Origin: an uncultured Bacteroidales bacterium
GTDB taxonomy: Bacteria; Bacteroidota; Bacteroidia; Bacteroidales; UBA3663
Length of the DNA: 64,000 nt
Reading direction: 5' to 3'
Assembly: GCA_905235375.1 (NCBI GenBank)
Contig: CAJOLH010000003.1
Location: 1-64,000, forward strand
The notes beneath the pieces were generated by a model. That model did not search any database. It saw only the letters and a list, made by a program, of their open reading frames with translations, and was not told the DNA's origin. The translations under genes and the position numbers were made by a program. Shown piece after piece: positions 16,470 to 25,334 of this stretch (within the stretch, counting starts at the first letter, position 1; every line of letters begins with the position of its first letter).

Positions 16470-17637
16470 CGTTCAATACATCAGAGTAATAATCATACAA
16501 ACATTGTTGAACATAATGATTGTCAAATCTTGAAGAAATCAGATTACGAGTCTTAGACACCATATACTCTGTTGACTCCTTGTCGACCAACATTTGTTCC
16601 ATGGCATTGTACAAAGCACTGACATTTTTTGATGGGACAATCAATCCATTCTCTCCATGAATAATAATCTCTCTAGATCCATTGACATCAGTAACAATAC
16701 TGGGCAATCCTAATGCCCCAGCCTCCATCACTGCATTTGGGAAGCCTTCTCTATAACTTGGGAGGACAAAACAATCCGAAGCCACATAGTGCGCAAAAAG
16801 ATCATCATCGAACTTAGGTCCCAAAAGAAGAATGTCTGCATTGGACTCTATCAAAAAACGAGTAGTCCTGGAGATGGGATCATTATCATCTCTGCCTATC
16901 AACAACAATTTTACGTTCGAACATTTCTTTTGCAATTTATCAAATGCTTCAACCAATTCCTCAATACCTTTATCTTTCACGATGCGTCCGACAAAAAGGA
17001 AAGAGAAACTGCTATTCATGCCATATTCAGCCTTTATTTCAGTGCTTCTTTCAATAAACCTTTCACGGCTTAATCGGGCCATATCTACGCCTTTGATATT
17101 GCCAAATCCGAGAACCTTCATTGGCTTATGAGTAATTCCATAACTCTTCAGATCGTTCATAACACCTTCTCCCTCGGGAATGATATGGGAAGCACACATA
17201 CAAGTCAGCCTATCGGTCAGCATCAGCAGTCTTCTTTTCATACCAGATGAAGTTGGCCATACCAATCCCGTGAAAGTATGAATTCGAACTGGCACCCTAG
17301 TTATCCATGCGGCCATCATGCAAAGTAATCCTGCCTTAGGTGTAATACTATGAACCATGTCTGGACGTTCGACCGCAAAGACTCGAATCAGTTTAAACAA
17401 TGAGACAATGTCTTTAAGTGGAGAAATATGTCTCTCCATCTGTACACCATAAGCCTTTAGTCCAAACTGCTCGGATAATCTGGAGAGATTTTCTCCAGGT
17501 GAAGACAACAACCGTAACTCATACCTATTCTTAAGATAGGGAATCATCTCCTTGATAAAGCCCATCGACACGTCTGCTGTGCAGCATCTAAATAATTTCT
17601 TTTTCACAATGGGTATATTACAATTCTTTATATACAT
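16459..17637 (-). CDS. Glycosyltransferase family 4 (PglA/CapM-like)
   Basis: A 392-residue GT-B enzyme. The N-terminal half has ADVSMGFIKEM and VHSITPKAGLLCMMAAW, as in PglA-type transferases. The C-terminal GT4 domain has FVGRIVKDKGIEELVEAF and the nucleotide-sugar site SYREGFPNAVMEAGALGLP. PglA relatives add the second sugar to the carrier-linked first sugar, which fits its position directly before the PglC-like gene. The listed ATG overlaps the upstream gene by 20 bases; a GTG at 17607, just before KKKLF, would remove the overlap and is a serious alternative. Confidence 0.85.
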   Translation of the reverse strand: MYIKNCNIPIVKKKLFRCCTADVSMGFIKEMIPYLKNRYELRLLSSPGENLSRLSEQFGLKAYGVQMERHISPLKDIVSLFKLIRVFAVERPDMVHSITPKAGLLCMMAAWITRVPVRIHTFTGLVWPTSSGMKRRLLMLTDRLTCMCASHIIPEGEGVMNDLKSYGITHKPMKVLGFGNIKGVDMARLSRERFIERSTEIKAEYGMNSSFSFLFVGRIVKDKGIEELVEAFDKLQKKCSNVKLLLIGRDDNDPISRTTRFLIESNADILLLGPKFDDDLFAHYVASDCFVLPSYREGFPNAVMEAGALGLPSIVTDVNGSREIIIHGENGLIVPSKNVSALYNAMEQMLVDKESTEYMVSKTRNLISSRFDNHYVQQCLYDYYSDVLNDEA

Positions 17638-18694
17638 TCATATATTTCAATGCCATCAAACCTACGTCAAACAATTTCGCCCTTTCCTGACATTTTGTTG
17701 CAATCTGTTCCGCATAAACCCTATCTTTCGATAGTTTTAAAATAATATCAGCCAATGCTTGAGCATCCTCATGAGGGAACAACAAACCATAACCATCAAC
17801 GATTTCGTGAAGTCCATCTACATCACTGGCAACAAATGGTCGCCCAGATGCCATGCCTTCGAGATTCGACAGCGATAGACCTTCACGATGAGAAGACATA
17901 ATGACTACATCAGAAGCCTTCAGTAAAGATGGGACATCGGAACGAACTCCCAAGAAATGGATTTTACCCTGGCATCCCAATTCTCTAACATAACCTTCAT
18001 ATTCCGACCGTCGGGCGCCATCTCCTACGAGGAACAAATGAAAATCAGCTGGGAGCATGGAAAATGCCTTAATTACCGTAGGATGATCCTTTTCATAACG
18101 AAATCCTGCAACCATTATTGCACGATGAACATTCACAAAATTTGTCAAAATAATAGGATCTGAATCCGAGCAATTAAATCTTTTAAAATCGATTCCATTG
18201 GGGATGACTGCAATCGGTATTTCGGAATCTCCGACATAATCTCTTATATTCTGTGCTGCTATTTCCGAGACACAAATGATCTTTTTATATTGATGATACA
18301 TCCAGCTATCGACCGCCTTAAAAAAGGAATGCCCTCGGCGGCGATTGGATGTACTATGTTCGGTTGTAATGATCTCACACTTGGCCCCTGTAATTTTTTT
18401 AGCGATCGCCAAATAGAACTGGCAGGCAGTGTTGTGAGCATGAATAATATCGAAACACTTCAGATATGGCCGAAGGGCAAAAATATTAGCAGGGTTATAG
18501 ACACTCCCTCCCACCCTCAAGACATTCACTTGAATACCTGAAGATTTCAGTTGGTCATAAAATGGTGTGATTGTCCCATCGAAAAGAAGAATTTCGACAT
18601 CATTACCAAGCTCTCTTAACTTAGGCAATAAATCAACCATCAGTTTCTCAGCGCCACCCGTACGAAGGGATGTTATCACATGCAGAATTCTCAT
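17618..18694 (-). CDS. Glycosyltransferase family 4
   Basis: A 358-residue GT-B enzyme. It starts ILHVITSLRTGGAEKLMVDL, the donor-side glycine motif of GT4, and contains the VPNGIDFKRF-type linker (IPNGIDFKRF), VAGFRYEKDHPTVI and the catalytic-site segment SHREGLSLSNLEGMASGRP. Such retaining enzymes use NDP-sugars on the cytoplasmic face. It is three bases from the serine-acetyltransferase-like gene and overlaps the following GT4 by 20 bases. Donor and acceptor sugars cannot be read from the sequence. Confidence 0.85.
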   Translation of the reverse strand: MRILHVITSLRTGGAEKLMVDLLPKLRELGNDVEILLFDGTITPFYDQLKSSGIQVNVLRVGGSVYNPANIFALRPYLKCFDIIHAHNTACQFYLAIAKKITGAKCEIITTEHSTSNRRRGHSFFKAVDSWMYHQYKKIICVSEIAAQNIRDYVGDSEIPIAVIPNGIDFKRFNCSDSDPIILTNFVNVHRAIMVAGFRYEKDHPTVIKAFSMLPADFHLFLVGDGARRSEYEGYVRELGCQGKIHFLGVRSDVPSLLKASDVVIMSSHREGLSLSNLEGMASGRPFVASDVDGLHEIVDGYGLLFPHEDAQALADIILKLSKDRVYAEQIATKCQERAKLFDVGLMALKYMNVYKEL

Positions 18695-18697
18695 GCT

Positions 18698-19249
18698 TCA
18701 GACCTTAAAGACATTATATTTATCGGTCGGTGAGGTATTCCTCTGGATGATTTTTCCGGGATTTCCGATAACAATGCAGTTATCGGGCACATCAAAATTG
18801 ACGAATGCACCTGGCGCTATCAAGACATGATTCCCGATCTTTACTCCACCCACAACAATAGAATTAGCCTGCATGCACACATTGTCGCCGATGACTGGGC
18901 ATCCAGATTTCTTGCCCTGGGAATTGCCAATCAATGTGCCTTCGGCTATAGAAAAATTCTTTCCGATAATAGTTCCTGGATTAACTACAATGGTTCCAAA
19001 ATGAGATATTCTCAGTCCTTCGCCGATTTTGGTGGAAGATGGTATCTGAATCCCGAATTTGAAGGAACATAACTTTAAGCAGATTTCATACAACAACTTA
19101 GAAATCTTGAATTTGGCAAGTGACGCCTTTCGATAAAAAAAAATATATTGAAAACCAGGCGTAAAAAGGACGTACCTTAATTGATATAGTAAACGATTAC
19201 TATCGTTCCCTAAATAGCGATAAAGATCACGTTTGATTAAACCATTCAT
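18698..19249 (-). CDS. Hexapeptide-repeat acetyltransferase (CysE/SAT-like)
   Basis: A 183-residue protein. The N-terminal helical part is followed by a left-handed beta-helix: repeats such as IGEGLRISHFGTIVV, IIGKNFSIAEGT, VIGDNVCMQANS and KIGNHVLIAPGA can be followed along residues 75-160. The HFGTIVV segment is diagnostic of serine-acetyltransferase-like enzymes. In capsule loci they acetylate sugars, and that is the likely role here rather than cysteine synthesis. It lies between a GT2 and a GT4 gene. Confidence 0.8.
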   Translation of the reverse strand: MNGLIKRDLYRYLGNDSNRLLYQLRYVLFTPGFQYIFFYRKASLAKFKISKLLYEICLKLCSFKFGIQIPSSTKIGEGLRISHFGTIVVNPGTIIGKNFSIAEGTLIGNSQGKKSGCPVIGDNVCMQANSIVVGGVKIGNHVLIAPGAFVNFDVPDNCIVIGNPGKIIQRNTSPTDKYNVFKV

Positions 19250-19261
19250 TTGACCTACACT

Positions 19262-20248
19262 TTATCTACGATTCTTAAACTTTACAACCCACGTAAATAT
19301 TAGGCCCAAAGGTGCGACACAAAAAGTCATTAGTTTATTGGGAGAGTTACGCAACCAACCACTATCGTTGGAAAGGATACAAGAAGAAACATAATGAATG
19401 CAAAGCATTAGCTTGCGCTTTAAGTCAATGCCATGCTTCATTTGCATCTGCATAATACGATACTTGGCATAACTACGAGGAGAACGCTCATATTGCTTCC
19501 AAATTCCAGCAGACATCGAATCACCGGTCGTCTGATATTCCACCCAACAAAAATTGTCATTTACCGCCAAAATTTGATACCTGTCGCAAATCTGCATCAA
19601 CATATAATAAGGATTAAAATCCCTTTCGCCTTCAAATCCGACTTGAGGAGCCACAGAACGCATCAGCTCCGTCCTCATGACGTGTTTGCTATCTCCTGTA
19701 TGATGAAGATCTTCCCAATAACATACTTCTTCATCCTGGAAGAAATAATTGCCTATTGGTTTTTTATCAACAACGTTGAAGTCAAGGCCTACGATGCCAC
19801 CAAGATCTATTCCTTTGGCTATTTTACCCGCCTTGCAATTATTCCATGTCGAAACGATTTTTTCTACAGCATCATCCGGCATGTAGTCATCACTATCTAT
19901 ACAGACACAAAGTTCCGTCTGAATAGTAACGTAGGCCGTATTATATCCCGTATAAAGGCCACCATTGGGTTTGAAGATATACTCTATTCTTAATTGATCA
20001 TTCGTTAAAATAACAAAATGATTGGAATCAACAGAAGACAAATGCCGTCCCATCCAATCAAATCTTTCACCTTCTGACGAAATCTTCCTGCCCAAACTTT
20101 CCACCCATTCACGTGTGCAGTCCGTACTGCCATCATCGATGATTAGCCAATCGAAATCACGGGATGTCTGACGACAGAGCGATTCGAAAGTCCGATGGAT
20201 GGTGTGTTTGCGATTATACGTCGGCGTAAATACTGTTAGTGTTTTCAT
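19262..20248 (-). CDS. Glycosyltransferase family 2
   Basis: A 328-residue GT-A enzyme. It opens with LTVFTPTYNRKHTIHRT, followed by LIIDDGSTD and the metal-binding CIDSDDYMPD near residue 130, all standard for GT2. The region after 150 (GIVGLDFN, then EGERDFNPYYMLMQICD) is seen in GT2 enzymes of Gram-positive and Bacteroidetes capsule loci. It acts on NDP-sugar donors in the cytoplasm. It follows the polymerase gene by seven bases. Confidence 0.85.
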   Translation of the reverse strand: MKTLTVFTPTYNRKHTIHRTFESLCRQTSRDFDWLIIDDGSTDCTREWVESLGRKISSEGERFDWMGRHLSSVDSNHFVILTNDQLRIEYIFKPNGGLYTGYNTAYVTIQTELCVCIDSDDYMPDDAVEKIVSTWNNCKAGKIAKGIDLGGIVGLDFNVVDKKPIGNYFFQDEEVCYWEDLHHTGDSKHVMRTELMRSVAPQVGFEGERDFNPYYMLMQICDRYQILAVNDNFCWVEYQTTGDSMSAGIWKQYERSPRSYAKYRIMQMQMKHGIDLKRKLMLCIHYVSSCILSNDSGWLRNSPNKLMTFCVAPLGLIFTWVVKFKNRR

Positions 20249-20255
20249 TCAGAAA

Positions 20256-21371
20256 CTAATACAAGAAGAAGTGCATAAATATAGTGAAAGATGAATGTGC
20301 CAATAATATCCATCCAGCGGTTCGATCTTGGTTATTCCATATTGGGACTCGTACAACAGCAAAGGCAATAACTAATGCATACATGAACCAGGAGAGATAG
20401 GCAAAACGATTCGAATATGGCATTCTACAAACTAAAACCCAAAAAGAATTGGCTATTGCATATGTATTTGCTAATAAAGTAAATGTTCTGTCATACACTC
20501 CAATAGATCTAACATACCATGACAACAAAATTGGCATTGCACTATAAAGTAAAAAATCCCAACGGAATCCTGTGCGGGAGAATTGAGCCATCGTATCTTC
20601 ATCTAATGAAGAATAAGAAGAGAATCTATCATCAAAGCCTAAATTCGCTATAATATTTTGGAAAAAACCACCAGCAAAAATAGAAAGGACAATGCACCCT
20701 ATCCATATATATGCTGAAAATTTGATATCTTTGATAATATATAATGAAACCATCAGTGCGGCCATAGGTACAATTACAGAACGATGACAGCCCATAGCTA
20801 AAAAAAACAAAATGAGGCCTATTATATTTCCTGTTCTATACCCATCACAAAAATATGCTATAGAAAGCATAATAAATGCACATCCCATTCCATTGCGAAG
20901 TCCATTTGTGCCAAAGGTGAAAAACTGAAATGAAAAGAATACAAACATTATCGTCATCCACACGTTTTCCCACAAAAGTTTTTTGCAAGCCCATAACTGG
21001 CATCCTATATAAATAATATCAACGACAACAAACCAAAATTGAACATTTGGCACTAATTTTTTGCAAAGAATCATCACAGAATCAAAAAACCATTCGCTCT
21101 TGAAACTATAATTAACATCAGAGAATGAATCGAGCATATTCCAACGGTGCTGATATAATGGCATATCTCCAAATTTATAGCTTGTTGGCCGTAATCCAAT
21201 ATATAATATTAAAACAATAGAAAATAATAAGGGCAATAAAAAAGAACGCTGTGTCATTAACTTTTTACACCCAGGACTCGCCAGATAATAAAAGCTAGTT
21301 ATAAGACACAAAGCATACATTGTCCAATAGAAAAACCTCACATAATATTGTAGTGGTACTAATTCAATCAT
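20256..21371 (-). CDS. EpsG-like O-antigen/exopolysaccharide polymerase (Wzy)
   Basis: A 371-residue integral membrane protein with about ten hydrophobic segments. Features shared with EpsG-type Wzy proteins are the early VLILYIGLRPTSYKFGDMPLY segment with its arginine and aspartate, and the middle FFTFGTNGLRNGMGCAFIMLS. These proteins join repeat units on the periplasmic side. It is the only polymerase I find in the locus, although there are two flippases. Wzy sequences are poorly conserved, so the call rests on topology plus these motifs. Confidence 0.75.
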   Translation of the reverse strand: MIELVPLQYYVRFFYWTMYALCLITSFYYLASPGCKKLMTQRSFLLPLLFSIVLILYIGLRPTSYKFGDMPLYQHRWNMLDSFSDVNYSFKSEWFFDSVMILCKKLVPNVQFWFVVVDIIYIGCQLWACKKLLWENVWMTIMFVFFSFQFFTFGTNGLRNGMGCAFIMLSIAYFCDGYRTGNIIGLILFFLAMGCHRSVIVPMAALMVSLYIIKDIKFSAYIWIGCIVLSIFAGGFFQNIIANLGFDDRFSSYSSLDEDTMAQFSRTGFRWDFLLYSAMPILLSWYVRSIGVYDRTFTLLANTYAIANSFWVLVCRMPYSNRFAYLSWFMYALVIAFAVVRVPIWNNQDRTAGWILLAHSSFTIFMHFFLY

Positions 21372-21397
21372 TTCAATCTAATAATCAATGTAATTTA

Positions 21398-22315
21398 TTA
21401 AATAGGTAAATAAAGATACCGGAAATTCAGCAATCGCAAGTACCAAGTACTTTTATCGCGTGAAATAGGATATGCATTCCATGGCGTTTCTTTTAAATGC
21501 CGAACATAATAGTCGCGCAAGGGGTGCTTACAATTTGTCTCCCATGGCCTACTCGTAAAACTAGGTGTAAAATGTATGATTATGGGATACTTTATAAAGT
21601 CCTCGATCTCTGACGCTTTATAAAAATCGGCGTAATCTTTATAAAATTTTTTGATTTTTGATTGAGACATCATATAATGAACCGTCATTACATTAAATTT
21701 CAAGGGAAGTCTCTCCCATTGTTCAACCAGAACACCATTCAAAACTCCCTGATCATGATGGATGACGCGACCTTCATGAGTAATAATAAAATCCAAAGAA
21801 GCCTTCCCAATCTCTTTTCTTCTCCATTGCTTCAAATCGATTAGTAATACTCCCGCATTAAAATAAGGCTGTTGTGGGAATAACCCCACGCCAGCTTTTG
21901 TCTTTGATGGAATAGTATCCTGTACAGCACCCAAGCATTTGCCTTTCAAATCAGTTTCCCATAGTTCCGAAAGTGAGCCATTAACAATGATGTCACAATC
22001 CAAATACAACACGCGCTCAACATCGGAGGGCAACATTTCTCCGACGAACAATCGAGCATACGAACTTGAAGATATTGGCCAAGCAAGATTGAGATTTAAT
22101 TGTTTTTCGAAAGTTTCAAAAGGAATAAATGTTATCTCTGCGTTCTTGAACGCATTAATTTCAGTCTCCAATTTGTCGATATTCAACTGAGATATATGAT
22201 TATCGATGATGAACAAACGAATTTTCTCTACATCGGTGTTGTGTGACAACAGGCTATATATTGCCACGCCCATATGTCGTGCGTAATTATCATCGGAAGA
22301 AAAGAGAATGTTCAT
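21398..22315 (-). CDS. Glycosyltransferase family 8
   Basis: A 305-residue GT-A retaining enzyme. It begins MNILFSSDDNYARHMGVAIYS, the typical GT8 opening, has the metal-binding D-x-D in YLDCDIIVNGSL and the later YFNAGVLLIDL and HHDQGVLNGVL motifs. GT8 enzymes include galactosyl- and glucosyltransferases of LPS. The ATG at 22315 gives a four-base overlap with the upstream GT2 stop; a start at 22348 would add a non-homologous extension inside that gene. Confidence 0.88.
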   Translation of the reverse strand: MNILFSSDDNYARHMGVAIYSLLSHNTDVEKIRLFIIDNHISQLNIDKLETEINAFKNAEITFIPFETFEKQLNLNLAWPISSSSYARLFVGEMLPSDVERVLYLDCDIIVNGSLSELWETDLKGKCLGAVQDTIPSKTKAGVGLFPQQPYFNAGVLLIDLKQWRRKEIGKASLDFIITHEGRVIHHDQGVLNGVLVEQWERLPLKFNVMTVHYMMSQSKIKKFYKDYADFYKASEIEDFIKYPIIIHFTPSFTSRPWETNCKHPLRDYYVRHLKETPWNAYPISRDKSTWYLRLLNFRYLYLPI

Positions 22316-23244
22316 CGAAATAGCCTTAGCAGCTGGCCAGACCGCCATGAAAGATAGTCAATTATGCCAAGAATAGAAATCATAATACCATCAATCCTTT
22401 TAACCCGATTCAAACTAAAAGATTTAGTCTGCCACATCATTTGAAAAATCCAATTACAAGCAGCCTTGGCTTGACCTTTCGCCTTTGTCAAAACAAGCTC
22501 CGAAACATGACTGCATTTAAGTTCCTCAATAATCAGTCGATGTGCAAAAAGATTGGTAATAATCTTTTCGTCAAACGTGAGCCAGGTCTTGCTCATAGCA
22601 CCTGTGGTATTCCTATAATAATAATAGAGTACCTTCTCCACACATCCTACAAGACCATTGGATGCACATAAATACTGCACTACAAACAAGCCATCTTCCT
22701 TATAAAAAATGTCTTCCTGGAAACGGAGATTATTCTCCTGTATAATTGACCTCCTAAACATCCGATTCCAAAGGTAACGCTGCCAATCAGTTGGGCCAGC
22801 AGCATAGAACTCCGAAAGATTCTCTTCAAGTGATTCAATCTTGTTCTGAGGAACTATCACACAATCTTCATGGCTTAGCGAATCTATTTTTTTGAATCCG
22901 CACATCGATGAATCGGCGACACCTATTGCTTGAGATAAATCGGCAATGTACGTAGATGCTATCTTATCATCTGCATCAACGAAACAAACAAATTCACCAT
23001 TCACATGCTTCAATCCCACATTGCGAGCGGCACTAACACCTCGATGCTCTTGATGAAATATCTGAAACCGATTATCCTCTTCTCTGAAAATGTTTAATAC
23101 ACGGAGCGTTCCATCTGTACTACCATCATCCACCAGAATCACCTCAAAGTCCTGACAAGTCTGTGCCTGAATGGTTCTCAGACATTCAGACAAATATCTT
23201 TCTGCATTATAAACAGGGACGATGATGGAAAATCGAGGGCTCAT
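22312..23244 (-). CDS. Glycosyltransferase family 2
   Basis: A 310-residue GT-A enzyme. The opening FSIIVPVYNAERYLSECL, VILVDDGSTDGT and FVDADDKIAS are the nucleotide and metal-binding elements of GT2. GVSAARNVGLKHVNGE is equally typical. The C-terminal 100 residues (YYYRNTTGAMSKTW) match the capsular EpsJ-like subgroup. It follows the LicD gene by 15 bases. Confidence 0.88.
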   Translation of the reverse strand: MSPRFSIIVPVYNAERYLSECLRTIQAQTCQDFEVILVDDGSTDGTLRVLNIFREEDNRFQIFHQEHRGVSAARNVGLKHVNGEFVCFVDADDKIASTYIADLSQAIGVADSSMCGFKKIDSLSHEDCVIVPQNKIESLEENLSEFYAAGPTDWQRYLWNRMFRRSIIQENNLRFQEDIFYKEDGLFVVQYLCASNGLVGCVEKVLYYYYRNTTGAMSKTWLTFDEKIITNLFAHRLIIEELKCSHVSELVLTKAKGQAKAACNWIFQMMWQTKSFSLNRVKRIDGIMISILGIIDYLSWRSGQLLRLFR

Positions 23245-23259
23245 CTACAGTTAATCTCA

Positions 23260-24126
23260 TCAAAAATCAATTTGCATTCCCACAATCTCTTTTTGAGATA
23301 ATCTTCGGTAAAGATTATAATAGAAGAGTGCATGATGCGATTTCTGTTCCTCAATTGGCGGTAGAGTCATATAATCACCAAACATCGCTGTCAAGAAATT
23401 GTCATAACCAGATGGGACATTAATATACGTATCTTCGAACTGATATGAAATAGCCCCATCGAACCACTCAGACCGGAAAATATCCTTCTCTCCCGATGTG
23501 CCCGTATATGCGACTAACCACTCTCCTTCCCTTTTCCCTGAATGGAGAACAATATATTTCTTTAGAAGTGGATGAATATTATTTAATAACAATTTCTGAA
23601 AGATAAGCCAAAATGATTTCATCAGCTCTCCTCGACAAAGAAGGTCTCTGACCACTTTAAATGGATGATTATTTGCACTAATATAAAAAAGATCCACCTT
23701 CTTCGAGTAAATCCTTCTCTTCTTTGCTATTTCATTGTAGGTGCCATCTTCAAAATCCAATACAAATACATCAATGTATGCGCCAAACACAAACGGAATG
23801 CCCTGGAATTCCCAAATAGTCGAATTACGATGCGAGAATTTTGCCATAGCGCAATAATAGCCTTTATTACTGGGATCAATTATTTCGTAACAACTTCCTG
23901 CCAATCTATTCCGCAGAGAAATGAACTTGTCATATTCTGAACGGTTCATATAGACATCAATATCATCGTCCCAAGGAATGAACCCTTTGTGCCTCACCGC
24001 ACCAATCATGGTCCCCCCAGCGGCAAAATATTGAATATCATTATCAGCACAGAACTTAGCAAAGGCTTTATAGGTTTGTAATAATAAATCCTTGTACTTA
24101 ATTTTATCTGTAGGTGAGAATTCCAT
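23260..24126 (-). CDS. LicD family phosphotransferase
   Basis: A 288-residue LicD/FKRP-type protein. The diagnostic segment is GGTMIGAVRHKGFIPWDDDID at about residues 37-57, quoted here only in part: IPWDDDID carries the metal-binding aspartates. An upstream YKAFAKFC helix also fits. Family members transfer phosphocholine, phosphoribitol or similar groups from CDP-linked donors to sugars. The CDP-donor idea is supported by the cytidylyltransferase at 30618-31340 in the same run. It shares one base with the upstream GT4 gene. Confidence 0.85.
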   Translation of the reverse strand: MEFSPTDKIKYKDLLLQTYKAFAKFCADNDIQYFAAGGTMIGAVRHKGFIPWDDDIDVYMNRSEYDKFISLRNRLAGSCYEIIDPSNKGYYCAMAKFSHRNSTIWEFQGIPFVFGAYIDVFVLDFEDGTYNEIAKKRRIYSKKVDLFYISANNHPFKVVRDLLCRGELMKSFWLIFQKLLLNNIHPLLKKYIVLHSGKREGEWLVAYTGTSGEKDIFRSEWFDGAISYQFEDTYINVPSGYDNFLTAMFGDYMTLPPIEEQKSHHALFYYNLYRRLSQKEIVGMQIDF

Positions 24127-25328
24127 TATGCAATATTCAGGATTTTATAAATCTTTTCTACCTCACTTTCATTGCCAAAATCGTGAGTTCTCAGATAGCC
24201 TACTAGATTCACCTGTCTCTGTTTGTCATGCACCAATGAGATAATAGCCTCCGAAATACTATCGTTGTCTGTTCCACAGATTACTCCGTCTATACCATCT
24301 TGAATCTGACTTTTTGCGGTCGGATAGTTGGTAATAATAACGGGTTTCCCAAGTATCTGTGCTTCGCGAACAGTAACAGAATGCCCTTCATAACGAGACG
24401 GCTGAACGTAAATATCGCAAGCATTCATCCATGGATACGGATTACTCTTAGGACCAATGAAATGAACACAATCCTCCACCTTATTATTACAGATTGTATT
24501 ATCAATCGCCTCATGATTCCCAGGCCCAATCACATACCAATGAAACGACAGCCCCTTATCCTTTAATATTTTTGCAATATGTGGGATATTATCGAAATTC
24601 TTGAGATATGCGATTCTTCCGACAGAACAAAGAGTTATTCCCTCAGAATTCAATTCAGAATTACCATCCTCCATTAGCGCTTGACTTCTGACGAATGTAG
24701 GACTAAGAATATTGTAAATCTCGATAATCTTATCCTTGAACTGTGGGAATCTTTTCAAGAATTGCTCAGTTACCGCTTTCGATATAGATACTATATAATC
24801 ATTTCTCCCCCATCTTGGCTCCACCAGTTTTTCATGCACCTCGACAGTGGACCAATCTGTATGAATCCATTCCATGCGAATAGAAGCATCCACCTTATCC
24901 TGCACGATGTGAGGAGGATCCAAGAAACTGATGGCCAAGTCATAATGTCCAAGGAACTTTAAGGAAGGAAGAAAAGGTGAAACTCCATCGAATACATATT
25001 GTGTAGCACTTCCATCCCTTCTTCTCCCAATGGAACGTAGATATCTCTTGTACTTTATTCTTCCGATTAACCTGCCCAAAAATATACCCCAATGCCCCTC
25101 CCCCAAAATTGTCTTAATAGGTCGTTCTATAGCTGAATATGCAGGAATCTCTGGCAATAGATTAATCTTGGAAGGTATCAGTGTCATAAATGCACCTGTA
25201 TGCTGATTAAGGAACAGATCGACATCCACTTTGTCGGTATCAATAGCATTGAGCAAACCGAGAAGTGCTCGTTCAGCACCGCCCAGTTCCAGATAATGCA
25301 TATTGATGAACACACGTGGTTTCGTCAC
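24126..25328 (-). CDS. Glycosyltransferase family 4 (paralogue A)
   Basis: A 400-residue GT-B enzyme. The start RVFINMHYLELGGAERALLG carries the GT4 donor-loop glycines, then VGRIAYLKNFDNIPHI and QPSRYEGHSVTVREAQILGKP, the catalytic C-terminal motif. It is strongly similar over its whole length to the GT4 at 26948-28144 (same YSAIERPI/YSMLERPI, WIHTDWS/WLHTDYS and HDFGNESEV/HDYGNESEI blocks), so the two are paralogues flanking the duplicated GT32 gene. Donor specificity is unknown. Confidence 0.87.
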   Translation of the reverse strand: MTKPRVFINMHYLELGGAERALLGLLNAIDTDKVDVDLFLNQHTGAFMTLIPSKINLLPEIPAYSAIERPIKTILGEGHWGIFLGRLIGRIKYKRYLRSIGRRRDGSATQYVFDGVSPFLPSLKFLGHYDLAISFLDPPHIVQDKVDASIRMEWIHTDWSTVEVHEKLVEPRWGRNDYIVSISKAVTEQFLKRFPQFKDKIIEIYNILSPTFVRSQALMEDGNSELNSEGITLCSVGRIAYLKNFDNIPHIAKILKDKGLSFHWYVIGPGNHEAIDNTICNNKVEDCVHFIGPKSNPYPWMNACDIYVQPSRYEGHSVTVREAQILGKPVIITNYPTAKSQIQDGIDGVICGTDNDSISEAIISLVHDKQRQVNLVGYLRTHDFGNESEVEKIYKILNIA

Positions 25329-25334
25329 AGCCTT